The position numbers and the translations under genes were made by a program. From NCBI GenBank assembly GCA_031422195.1, contig JANOPZ010000054.1:1-29140 (forward strand): 29,140 nt of DNA. Reading direction: 5' to 3'. The stretch comes from JALOTE01 sp031422195 (lineage in GTDB: Bacteria > Pseudomonadota > Alphaproteobacteria > Rhizobiales > Rhizobiaceae). Position 1 is the stretch's first letter; each line of letters opens with the position of its first letter. Below the pieces are notes generated by a model. The model did not search any database. It was not told the origin of the DNA and saw only the letters and a list, made by a program, of their open reading frames with translations. Of this stretch, positions 14,517 to 21,666 are shown piece after piece.

Positions 14517-14930
14517 TTACCCGGCTTTCCGGCCCAGTCCCATTTCTCTGGCTAAAGCCGAGCGCTGACGAGCGTAAGCTGGCGCAACCATTGGGTAATT
14601 TGCGTCCAAGTTCCATTTATCACGGTATGATTCTGGCGTCAGGCGATAGTGTGTCATCAAATGACGTTTCAACGATTTGAACTTCTTGCCATCTTCAAGA
14701 CAAATAATATAATCGTCAAAGACAGATTTTTTCGGATTCACAGCCGGAACAAGCTTCTCTTCCTTCACTTCGACGGCCACTGCCCCCGTCAAACCCGATA
14801 AAGCGCCGTGTACAGAACGGATCAGCTGTGGCAATTCGGAAGCGGGCAGCGGATTATTGCTCACGTAAGCACTGACCACTTCAGCAGCAATTTCGATAAG
14901 TTCATCGGAACTGTGATTGTCATTATCCAT
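14517..14930 (-). CDS. mucR: MucR/Ros-family zinc-finger transcriptional regulator
   Basis: This 137-residue protein is a MucR-type regulator, in rhizobia and brucellae a global repressor of exopolysaccharide, motility and virulence genes that binds A/T-rich DNA with T-A steps. The N-terminal ~55 residues form the oligomerisation part. The prokaryotic zinc finger has Cys77, Asp80, His90 and His94 (C-x2-D-x9-H-x3-H), the second cysteine being Asp as in several natural Ros/MucR proteins. The segment RLTPESYRDKWNL and the C-terminal ARQRSALAREMGLGRK are typical of the family. It has its own A/T-rich upstream region, as expected for autoregulation, and a strong terminator. No defect is visible. 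Confidence 0.96.
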   Translation of the reverse strand: MDNDNHSSDELIEIAAEVVSAYVSNNPLPASELPQLIRSVHGALSGLTGAVAVEVKEEKLVPAVNPKKSVFDDYIICLEDGKKFKSLKRHLMTHYRLTPESYRDKWNLDANYPMVAPAYARQRSALAREMGLGRKAG

Positions 14931-15144
14931 AATATAAAAGTGACCTCTGTTGTTAGTACATGAAATTCGACTGCTATCGTATTTTTATATTTGCAATCGC
15001 ATTCAACTCACTTAATTGAATTAAAATGTCAAATTTTAGGCATGAACACAGTGTTCTTTTTTAGTGCACAGCCATTAAACCAATATTTTCTATCATCTGC
15101 TTTTCTATACATCTGCTGTTTAGTGTTATTTCGATTGAAACATT
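14931..15144 (-). promoter_or_regulatory. mucR: A/T-rich mucR upstream region
   Basis: This gene-free stretch is clearly more A/T-rich than its surroundings. It holds the 13-base palindrome GAACAC-A-GTGTTC (15044-15056), an inverted TTCAA-N9-TTGAA, and a TTGACA on the minus strand (15032-15027) without a matching -10 at standard spacing. A/T-rich DNA with T-A steps is what MucR binds, so autoregulation is plausible. The exact promoter could not be assigned. Confidence 0.4.
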
Positions 15145-15178
15145 AAAAATCCCAATAATAATTCCATTCATATTAGGA
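15145..15178 (-). terminator. Candidate terminator of the Mrp antiporter operon
   Basis: On the minus strand TCCTAATA (15178-15171) pairs with TATTGGGA (15157-15150), giving eight pairs including one G-U. A 13-base loop separates them and five T's follow. The 5' arm overlaps the stop codon of the G-subunit gene. The stem is A/T-rich and the loop long, so strength is uncertain. Confidence 0.5.
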
Positions 15179-15529
15179 ATTAATTTTGGTGACTTCTTGA
15201 TTCTTTGGCATGGCATCAACAACGGCGCTGTCTGAAAGCGGATAGCCAGCCTTATATGCAGCCCGCATTAATAGATGTGCGGAAACAGGTGCTGTCAGTA
15301 GAAAGAAAAGCACTCCTGCCATCGCACGGGTTGCAACAGAGGCCTCGGGAGCACCAACAGCGATTGCAAGCATCGCCAATCCTGAACCGATTGTACCGGC
15401 TTTTGATGCCGCATGCGAGCGGGTGTAAACATCTGGCAGCCGCACTAAACCAATGGCCCCAACAAGGGCAAAAAGACTTCCAGCAAGAATAAGTGCAGCC
15501 ATCAAATAATGCGAAAAATCAGCCCACAT
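15173..15529 (-). CDS. mnhG: Na+(K+)/H+ antiporter subunit G (MnhG/PhaG/MrpG)
   Basis: This 118-residue membrane protein is the last gene of the Mrp operon. It has three membrane helices: residues about 8-30, 43-64 and 66-88. The conserved ALVGAIGLVRLPDVYTRSHAA motif follows the first helix and identifies subunit G. It belongs to the small-subunit bundle of the hetero-oligomeric antiporter. It overlaps the F-subunit gene by 11 bases. The C-terminal ~25 residues are soluble and not typical of the core fold. Confidence 0.94.
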   Translation of the reverse strand: MWADFSHYLMAALILAGSLFALVGAIGLVRLPDVYTRSHAASKAGTIGSGLAMLAIAVGAPEASVATRAMAGVLFFLLTAPVSAHLLMRAAYKAGYPLSDSAVVDAMPKNQEVTKINS

Positions 15530-15845
15530 TTTGTTTCACGCTTATTTCTTCGGGCGGATTTTTGATAACTGCGCTCTGCATGATATAGCGGGCAAGTGCC
15601 ACGGTTGCCAGAAATCCTACCAAACCCAGCCCAATGGCAATATCCACGTAAAGCATAAAACCGGTCTTTATTGCGATTACAGCGATGAAGCCAATTGCGA
15701 CAGCCACCAGCATATCCAGAGCCAATATCCTGTCCGGCAGAGTTGGGCCAACGATTACACGCCAAACGATAATCGCAAAAGAGAAACAAAGTAAGCTCAA
15801 AGCAATCAGGATAGCAAACTGCAAAACAGTTTCAGACAAGGTCAC
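15519..15845 (-). CDS. mnhF: Na+(K+)/H+ antiporter subunit F (MnhF/PhaF/MrpF)
   Basis: This 108-residue protein has three membrane helices and the subunit F hallmark VGPTLPDRILALDML after the first helix. GTG at 15845 is preferred because GGAGG lies six bases upstream; the adjacent TTG at 15848 would leave too short a spacer. It overlaps subunit E by 14 bases and subunit G by 11, as expected for stoichiometric synthesis of an antiporter complex. Confidence 0.93.
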   Translation of the reverse strand: MTLSETVLQFAILIALSLLCFSFAIIVWRVIVGPTLPDRILALDMLVAVAIGFIAVIAIKTGFMLYVDIAIGLGLVGFLATVALARYIMQSAVIKNPPEEISVKQNVG

Positions 15846-16314
15846 CAAAAGCCTCCATTATTTTACGTTCAAAGCCGTTTCTAATACTGGCGCGCGTCGC
15901 ATCAATGTCTGAGCAATCAACAGCGTGAATGTAAAGCACGCGCTTGTTGTCCGAAACATCTACGGTCAGCGTGCCGGGTGTCAGTGTAATAAGATTTGCC
16001 AGCAACGTTATATGGCTGTCTTTGGTGAGTTCAGTTTCATAAGCAAAAATGCCAGATTTTAAGTTCATATTTGGCCGCAAAACCAAAGCGGCCACTGCGA
16101 TGCCTGACATCATTAACTCGTAAAGAAATAATCGCACTAAAGATAAAATCCGGCCCATTCTGTAAAGATATGGGGCTGCTCCAATGTGGTCGCGAATGAC
16201 ATAGAGTGAAACAGAGCCTGAGACAAAGCCGAGCGCTAAATTGGGCATGGTAAACGTGCCGGTTATAAAAATCCAAACCGCCGCAAAAATTATGTTCCAA
16301 ATAAAAAAGCTCAT
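15832..16314 (-). CDS. mnhE: Na+(K+)/H+ antiporter subunit E (MnhE/PhaE/MrpE)
   Basis: This 160-residue protein has two N-terminal membrane helices (about residues 5-40), a further hydrophobic segment around 57-78 and a soluble C-terminal domain. The segment TLLANLITLTPGTLTVDVSDNKRVLYIHAVD is diagnostic of subunit E. It is thought to help assembly of the complex. ATG at 16314 overlaps the subunit D stop by four bases (ATGA). Confidence 0.94.
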   Translation of the reverse strand: MSFFIWNIIFAAVWIFITGTFTMPNLALGFVSGSVSLYVIRDHIGAAPYLYRMGRILSLVRLFLYELMMSGIAVAALVLRPNMNLKSGIFAYETELTKDSHITLLANLITLTPGTLTVDVSDNKRVLYIHAVDCSDIDATRASIRNGFERKIMEAFGDLV

Positions 16315-17903
16315 GGAGCCACCCCGGTTACCACCACAGGAAAAACGGCATCAATGTAACGTTGCGGGTTTTGCAGCCATTCTGCCGCGCTAAGCGAAAC
16401 ATGAACAAGGGGCTCAGGATAAAGGCCAAAACCGACCAACGGAACCGTTAGAGCTAGCAATGCGATGATTGCAGCACTCTGGTGTTTATTTTCAAACGGC
16501 GGCAGCGCCACTTTGCTTGGTGCCGGCCGCCAGAACGCCAGTGTGAATACGCGCCCCAATGCCAAAGTTGTAACAAATGCTGAAACCAGAAGCACGCCAA
16601 CCAACCAGAATGCGCCTACATCAAGCCCTGCCTTGACCAGCATCACTTTGGGCCAAAGCCCAGAAAACGGCGGCAGTCCAGAAACCGTTAAGATCAACAC
16701 CAAGGCAATTGCAGACAAGAAAGGTGAGGTCTCATAAAGCCCACCCGCTTCACTTAAATTTGGCGTTCCCATACGCCGGTGCATAAGCCCAGCCAGAATA
16801 AAAATCGCCGTCATCGCAATCATAGAATGCAGCGCATAAAATATTGTGCCAGCCAATGCGAGCGGTTGGCCAAGCGCCAAGCCCATCAACATAACGCCAA
16901 TGCCGGAAATTACAGTGAATGCCATTAACTTTCGAATGTCATTTTGCGCCAAGGCCCCAAGTGCTCCTAGCAGCATGGTTAGCGCAGCAACGATTGCAAA
17001 CGCCCCGCTATAGGCATGCAACTCGTCCGGAAACAGCGTAAAACCGGTCCGTATCAACGCATAAATACCAACTTTAGTAAGCAAACCGGCAAACAATGCC
17101 GAGACTACCGAACGCGGCGTATGGTAAGATGCGGGCAGCCAGAAGTTTAGCGGAAACGCTGCCGCCTTCATAGCAAACGCGAAGAAAAACAGCGCAGCCA
17201 GCGTCATCAATGGCGTGGAGTCGCGCAATCCTTCAGCCTTGCGAGCAATATCAGCCATATTCAGCGTGCCAAACACACCGTAAAGATAACCGGTGGCCAC
17301 TAAAAAAATGGTGGTCGCAACAAGGTTTAAGAATGCATAGCGCAGCGTGCCATCCAGCTGCTCATGCCGTGAACCCAAGACAATCAAGCCGAAAGACGAA
17401 ATAAGCAAAACCTCAAACCAAACATATAGATTAAAAATATCGCCTGTCAAAAATGCGCCGGAAATACCGGCCATCATCATCATCAAAAAAGGATAAAAGC
17501 CGTATCGCAATTCGGTGTTGTCAACATCTAGCTTTGCAAACAGCGCACCGAAAAACGCTACTATTGCCGCAGTCAGTGCAAACAAAACACCAAGAATATC
17601 GGCTGCAAACGTGATGCCGAACGGTGGCAACCAGCGCCCCATCGTCATCACTACGGGCCCGCTTTCTAAAACCCGCCACAATAAAGCGGCATCGGCAATG
17701 ATCACCAATCCAAGCGCAACCAAGGCAACAGGCATATGCTGGCGGATATTTTTCTGCAGCATCATCAGTAAGCCGCCTGCAGCAAGACAAATGATAACGG
17801 GCGCAACTATCAGCCAATCTGCTAGCGGTGTTGGCACGATCACGAGCGCATCAGCAAGATTTACCGCCATCTCTTCTTTGCCTGCTATTGGTTTAATATC
17901 CAT
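16311..17903 (-). CDS. mnhD: Na+(K+)/H+ antiporter subunit D (MnhD/PhaD/MrpD)
   Basis: This 530-residue, roughly 14-helix protein belongs to the family shared with the antiporter-like subunits of complex I (NuoL/M/N). Glu164 in YVWFEVLLISS and Lys246 in FAMKAAAFPLNFWLP are the conserved charged residues of the proton path. Subunit D is one of the two ion-translocating subunits. ATG at 17903 overlaps subunit C by 11 bases; a second ATG at 17870 would give a shorter N-terminus and cannot be excluded. The sequence is complete. Confidence 0.95.
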   Translation of the reverse strand: MDIKPIAGKEEMAVNLADALVIVPTPLADWLIVAPVIICLAAGGLLMMLQKNIRQHMPVALVALGLVIIADAALLWRVLESGPVVMTMGRWLPPFGITFAADILGVLFALTAAIVAFFGALFAKLDVDNTELRYGFYPFLMMMMAGISGAFLTGDIFNLYVWFEVLLISSFGLIVLGSRHEQLDGTLRYAFLNLVATTIFLVATGYLYGVFGTLNMADIARKAEGLRDSTPLMTLAALFFFAFAMKAAAFPLNFWLPASYHTPRSVVSALFAGLLTKVGIYALIRTGFTLFPDELHAYSGAFAIVAALTMLLGALGALAQNDIRKLMAFTVISGIGVMLMGLALGQPLALAGTIFYALHSMIAMTAIFILAGLMHRRMGTPNLSEAGGLYETSPFLSAIALVLILTVSGLPPFSGLWPKVMLVKAGLDVGAFWLVGVLLVSAFVTTLALGRVFTLAFWRPAPSKVALPPFENKHQSAAIIALLALTVPLVGFGLYPEPLVHVSLSAAEWLQNPQRYIDAVFPVVVTGVAP

Positions 17904-18267
17904 TGGGCGGCATCGTCGATTGTGGTTCTGCTAGCTTCATCTCAGAGCTATTGTCTGTGCCAAGGTCTTGGTATGCGCGATAAATCAAAACCAGAAGAAA
18001 CGCGAATAACGAAAACCCAATAACAATTGCCGTTAGGATCAACGCTTGTGGCAATGCATTTGCGACCACGCCATCGGGCACAGTTGCACCAAACGGCACG
18101 AAGGCTGGCACTTCGGGTGTTAGGCGGCCGGCTGTAAAAATCAGCAGATTTACGCCATTTGACAGCAGTGCCACGCCTAAGATCAATCTAATGGTATGTT
18201 TAGATAGCATCAGATAAACTGCGGCGCACATGTATATGCCCACCAAAACCGCCAGCAATGTTTCCAT
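17893..18267 (-). CDS. mnhC: Na+(K+)/H+ antiporter subunit C (MnhC/PhaC/MrpC)
   Basis: This 124-residue, three-helix protein is homologous to NuoK of complex I. The middle helix LILGVALLSNGVNLLIFTAG and the following ALPQALILTAIVIGFSLFAF carry the conserved pattern. ATG at 18267 shares one base with the subunit B stop (TGATG), which is more natural than the adjacent TTG. The polar C-terminal tail overlaps the start of subunit D. Confidence 0.95.
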   Translation of the reverse strand: METLLAVLVGIYMCAAVYLMLSKHTIRLILGVALLSNGVNLLIFTAGRLTPEVPAFVPFGATVPDGVVANALPQALILTAIVIGFSLFAFLLVLIYRAYQDLGTDNSSEMKLAEPQSTMPPNGY

Positions 18268-18683
18268 CAATCGCTGTCCTCTTCCAGTTCAAGGACAATT
18301 GAAGTGATTGCACCAACGACGACAAAATAAACGCCAATGTCAAAAAACAGAGGTGTAGACAGCGCAACGATTACGCCAAACATTTCTGGAAACACCCATT
18401 GGCCTGTAAAAAACGGTTGGTTAAAAAATAAAGAGACCAAGCCAATCATTGCGCACCAAAGCAAACCGAAGCCGGCAATCGCCATCGGATGCACAATAAT
18501 GCCTTTACGAACAGCATTCACACCATTTGAAATTCCATAAAGTGCCAATGCTGAAACCGCAATTAAGCCGCCAATAAAGCCGCCACCAGGCTCATTATGG
18601 CCGCGCAAACAAACAAAAATAGAAAATAAAATCATCAGAGCACAGACGTAAGGCGCGATTGTGCGGAAAATCAACGTTTGCAT
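18267..18683 (-). CDS. mnhB: Na+(K+)/H+ antiporter subunit B (MnhB/PhaB/MrpB)
   Basis: This 138-residue, four-helix protein has the MnhB motifs GHNEPGGGFIGGLIAV and FFDIGVYFVVVGAITSI. It is a separate gene here, whereas in Sinorhizobium meliloti pha1 subunits A and B are fused. The start shares one base with the subunit A stop (TAATG), so A and B are tightly coupled. It forms part of the membrane bundle between subunits A and D. Confidence 0.95.
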   Translation of the reverse strand: MQTLIFRTIAPYVCALMILFSIFVCLRGHNEPGGGFIGGLIAVSALALYGISNGVNAVRKGIIVHPMAIAGFGLLWCAMIGLVSLFFNQPFFTGQWVFPEMFGVIVALSTPLFFDIGVYFVVVGAITSIVLELEEDSD

Positions 18684-21007
18684 TAGTCCTGCTGACCCTC
18701 GCTAATCGCAGATTGATTTCGGGTTGCTCGTATTCGTATCAAGGCCAAGATTGCAAGGCCAGCAACCATCACAACGCCAATCTCGCCCAAAGTATCAACA
18801 GCGCGGAAATCAACCAAAATAACATTTACGATGTTTCGGCCGTGCGCGATTGAAGTGGAATATTTCTCAAAATAATGCGGTATCCTAAGGTCGAGCTGGC
18901 CTTCTAAAACCTTGAAAAGCAGCAATGTGAAACCAATCCCAACAGCCGCCGCAATCGAAAAATCCACCAGCCTTTCACCGTTTAGCCTATGATCTTCAAC
19001 GGATAAATTGAGCTTGGTCATCACCAAGGCTAAAATGACAACTGATAGGGTCTCCACCATAAACTGCGTGAAGGACACATCTGGAGCACCGTAAAGCATA
19101 TAAATAACAGCAACGGCAAAACCTTGTATCCCAAGCGACACAATAGCGATTAGTCTATTTTTGGCAAAAACCACCGCCAGAATACCAATTGCAGCAATCA
19201 GCACCATAGCCCAGTCATATAAACGCGCGATGGGGAAATGAGGCCAAACTGGCAACTCTCCGGCAAAAACCATCGGCAGCAACAAAGCACAGTCAAGCAA
19301 CGCAAAAGTGATTGTCATGTACCGCTGAAATTTACCGCTTTGGGTTGCTCTGGTTACAGTGACTGCCACCGAAATTGTGCCGGATATAAACTGGTCAAAT
19401 CCGCGATTGGGGCCCCAGCCAATTGCAGCCAATATCTGCGCCACGCGGGAGCGCAACAGTTCAAGCTTCCAATATGCCAACGCGCCGAATGCCATCGTAA
19501 CCATTGAAAGCAGAAAAGCGGCATTTATCGTTGGCACGACGCTGATCGTAATTGTGATGACTTCACCAGCAACTGCGCTTGCTGTCGGGCTGGCAAAATA
19601 AAAATGCGAAGTTGTCCAAAATAGGCCTGCAGCCAAACCCGCAAGCGCCAAAATAATGGGCCCGAGCAACAGCCCGGCTGGCCCGTCATGGGCATATTTG
19701 GGTGTTTTTATTTCTCGCCCGACAAAGGGTTTCAATCCAACGCCAAACGCAATGGCAAACATTAGCGCATTGGCTAAAACAACTACAATCAAACCCCAAG
19801 CATGAAGCGGCCAAAGGTCCGATAATGCATAATAAATCTCTTCTTTTGCAATAAAGCCGTAAAGCGGAAAGATGCCACCCATCGAAAACGCGGCAATTAA
19901 ACCTGTCACGAAAGTCATCGGCAATTCTTTGCGCAAGCCACCAAGTTTGGTGATGTCGCGCGTACCCGTTGCATAATCAATTGCGCCGGCAATCATAAAT
20001 AAGGCGCCCTTAAACAGCGAATGTGCAATCAAATATAAGGTCGCCGCGGCAATCGCTTTTTCAGTGCCAATGCCGACCAACAGGACCAATAGTCCTAAGG
20101 AAGCAACAGTTGTGTAGGCGAGCATCAGCTTCAAATCGGTCTGACGAACAGCCAGCAGCGTGCCCACTGCGAGGGTTACTGTTCCAAACAGCGGCAGAAC
20201 TGTTTCCCACGGTATTGTATCGCCCATTACCGGGTTCAGCCGCATCAACAGATAAACACCAGCTTTTACCATTGTCGCTGAATGCAAATAGGCTGACACG
20301 GGTGTTGGGGCTTCCATGGCGTTTGGCAACCAGAAATGCAGCGGAAACTGTGCTGACTTCGTAAACGCTCCACCCAAAACGAGGATAAACGCCAAAAGGT
20401 AAAACGGGCTTTCACGCAAACTATCGCCGGTTGCCAACAACAAGCTCATTTCGCGAACACCGGTGATGTTCCACACTACGATCAAACCCGCCAAAAGCGA
20501 CAACCCACCCAAGCCTGTTACCAGAAGGGCTTGGAGCGCGGCCCTGCGCGCCGCCTCGCGTTTATGGTCAAAACCAATCAGCAAAAACGAGGTTATTGAT
20601 GTCAGCTCCCAAAACACGAACAACATCAAAAACGAGTCGGAAAGCACAAGCCCCTGCATTGCACCCATAAATAGAAGAATGAACGCTAAGAACCGGCCCA
20701 AGTATTCGTGGCCCTTCAAATACGCGCCGGCATAAATCAAAATCAAAGCGCCAATGCCGCTAATCAGCAAAGCAAATGTAAGGGATAAGCCGTCGATCAA
20801 CCAAGAAAAATTAACGCCAAGCGTCGGGACCCACTGAACACCGCCTGTAATGATCTGACCGAGCGAAATCTCGCCGAGCATGGTTGAATAGTGGCAAAAC
20901 AGCAGGCCCGGCACGATAGCCAGGACCAAAGCGGCCTTTGCGCCAAAGTTTTTTACCAATATCGGGGCAAACAGCGCCGCCACAAAAGGTGCAAAGAGGC
21001 CAGCCAT
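18683..21007 (-). CDS. mnhA: Na+(K+)/H+ antiporter subunit A (MnhA/PhaA/MrpA)
   Basis: This 774-residue protein is the largest subunit, with about 21 membrane helices. The N-terminal two thirds resemble NuoL. Glu134 in LFVFWELTSITS and Lys217 in FTKSAQFPLHFWLP match the essential Glu/Lys pair known in Bacillus MrpA. The C-terminal part, from about residue 600 (with YGAPDVSFTQFMVETLSV), is the NuoJ/MbhD-like extension. The length is that of unfused group-1 MrpA. It is the first gene of a complete A-B-C-D-E-F-G operon, which exports Na+ or K+ using the proton gradient and supports growth at high salt or pH. No strong Shine-Dalgarno precedes ATG 21007. Confidence 0.96.
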   Translation of the reverse strand: MAGLFAPFVAALFAPILVKNFGAKAALVLAIVPGLLFCHYSTMLGEISLGQIITGGVQWVPTLGVNFSWLIDGLSLTFALLISGIGALILIYAGAYLKGHEYLGRFLAFILLFMGAMQGLVLSDSFLMLFVFWELTSITSFLLIGFDHKREAARRAALQALLVTGLGGLSLLAGLIVVWNITGVREMSLLLATGDSLRESPFYLLAFILVLGGAFTKSAQFPLHFWLPNAMEAPTPVSAYLHSATMVKAGVYLLMRLNPVMGDTIPWETVLPLFGTVTLAVGTLLAVRQTDLKLMLAYTTVASLGLLVLLVGIGTEKAIAAATLYLIAHSLFKGALFMIAGAIDYATGTRDITKLGGLRKELPMTFVTGLIAAFSMGGIFPLYGFIAKEEIYYALSDLWPLHAWGLIVVVLANALMFAIAFGVGLKPFVGREIKTPKYAHDGPAGLLLGPIILALAGLAAGLFWTTSHFYFASPTASAVAGEVITITISVVPTINAAFLLSMVTMAFGALAYWKLELLRSRVAQILAAIGWGPNRGFDQFISGTISVAVTVTRATQSGKFQRYMTITFALLDCALLLPMVFAGELPVWPHFPIARLYDWAMVLIAAIGILAVVFAKNRLIAIVSLGIQGFAVAVIYMLYGAPDVSFTQFMVETLSVVILALVMTKLNLSVEDHRLNGERLVDFSIAAAVGIGFTLLLFKVLEGQLDLRIPHYFEKYSTSIAHGRNIVNVILVDFRAVDTLGEIGVVMVAGLAILALIRIRATRNQSAISEGQQD

Positions 21008-21229
21008 GGTCGGGTCAAGAGTAATTTGGCAAATACCTCCGCGATATTATGATGTTCCTGAGATAAAAGGCATAACAGGCGGGCGCAAGCCTTCCGCTAC
21101 GGTTGCGCACCGTCAAAAAATATCTAGACGCCGCACACATCACATTCTAGCGATTTGCTGTGTACGCCCTGTAAGCCAACGCGGACAGACCCTATATGGA
21201 TGCTGGTGAAAACTATGGAGTTTTGAATA
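21008..21229. other. Divergent intergenic region between mnhA and msrB
   Basis: These 222 bases hold no credible gene. A short inverted repeat ACGGT-TGCGC-ACCGT lies at 21099-21113, and TATATG occurs upstream of msrB without a clear -35 element. GGAG nine bases before the msrB ATG is its ribosome-binding site. The promoters of both genes must lie here, but I cannot place them. Confidence 0.5.
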
Positions 21230-21634
21230 ATGACCACTTTGAAAGTTGAGCGCAGCATGGCCGAATGGAAGCAAATGCTAACGCCAGACCAATTCTACGT
21301 GACACGCAAACACGGCACCGAGCGGGCCTTTAGCAACCCACTCAACAGCGAAAAACGCGCTGGTCAATATTCTTGTGTTTGCTGCGACGCGCCCTTGTTT
21401 TCATCGGACGCTAAATTTGAAAGTGGCACGGGTTGGCCAAGTTTCTTTGCTCCTGTTTCTAAAGAGGCAATTGCCGAACACAAAGATCGCTCCTTTTTCA
21501 TGACCCGCGTTGAAACGCGGTGCGCAACCTGTGACGCGCATCTGGGCCATGTGTTTAATGACGGGCCAAATCCGACAGGCCTGCGCTATTGCATGAATGG
21601 TACAGCACTCGAATTTTCAGCTCAATCTGAATAA
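21230..21634 (+). CDS. msrB: Peptide-methionine (R)-S-oxide reductase MsrB
   Basis: This 134-residue enzyme reduces the R epimer of methionine sulfoxide in proteins, repairing oxidative damage. The catalytic Cys121 is in GLRYCMNGTAL. Structural zinc is bound by Cys49/Cys52 and Cys98/Cys101 (CATC), and the SGTGWPSF and HLGHVFNDGP motifs are present. The position that holds a resolving cysteine in many MsrB proteins is Thr67 here, so recycling must use another cysteine or act directly with thioredoxin. No signal peptide is visible, so it is cytoplasmic. It precedes the oligopeptidase B gene by 32 bases. Confidence 0.96.
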   Translation: MTTLKVERSMAEWKQMLTPDQFYVTRKHGTERAFSNPLNSEKRAGQYSCVCCDAPLFSSDAKFESGTGWPSFFAPVSKEAIAEHKDRSFFMTRVETRCATCDAHLGHVFNDGPNPTGLRYCMNGTALEFSAQSE

Positions 21635-21666
21635 TTGCAAATCCGAATAAATCGAAAGACCGATCA

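Noticed and set aside
21099..21113. ACGGT-TGCGC-ACCGT hairpin followed by an A-run between mnhA and msrB.
   Set aside because: Neither strand shows a stem followed by T's downstream of a gene; it is not a terminator, and five base pairs are too few to claim an operator.
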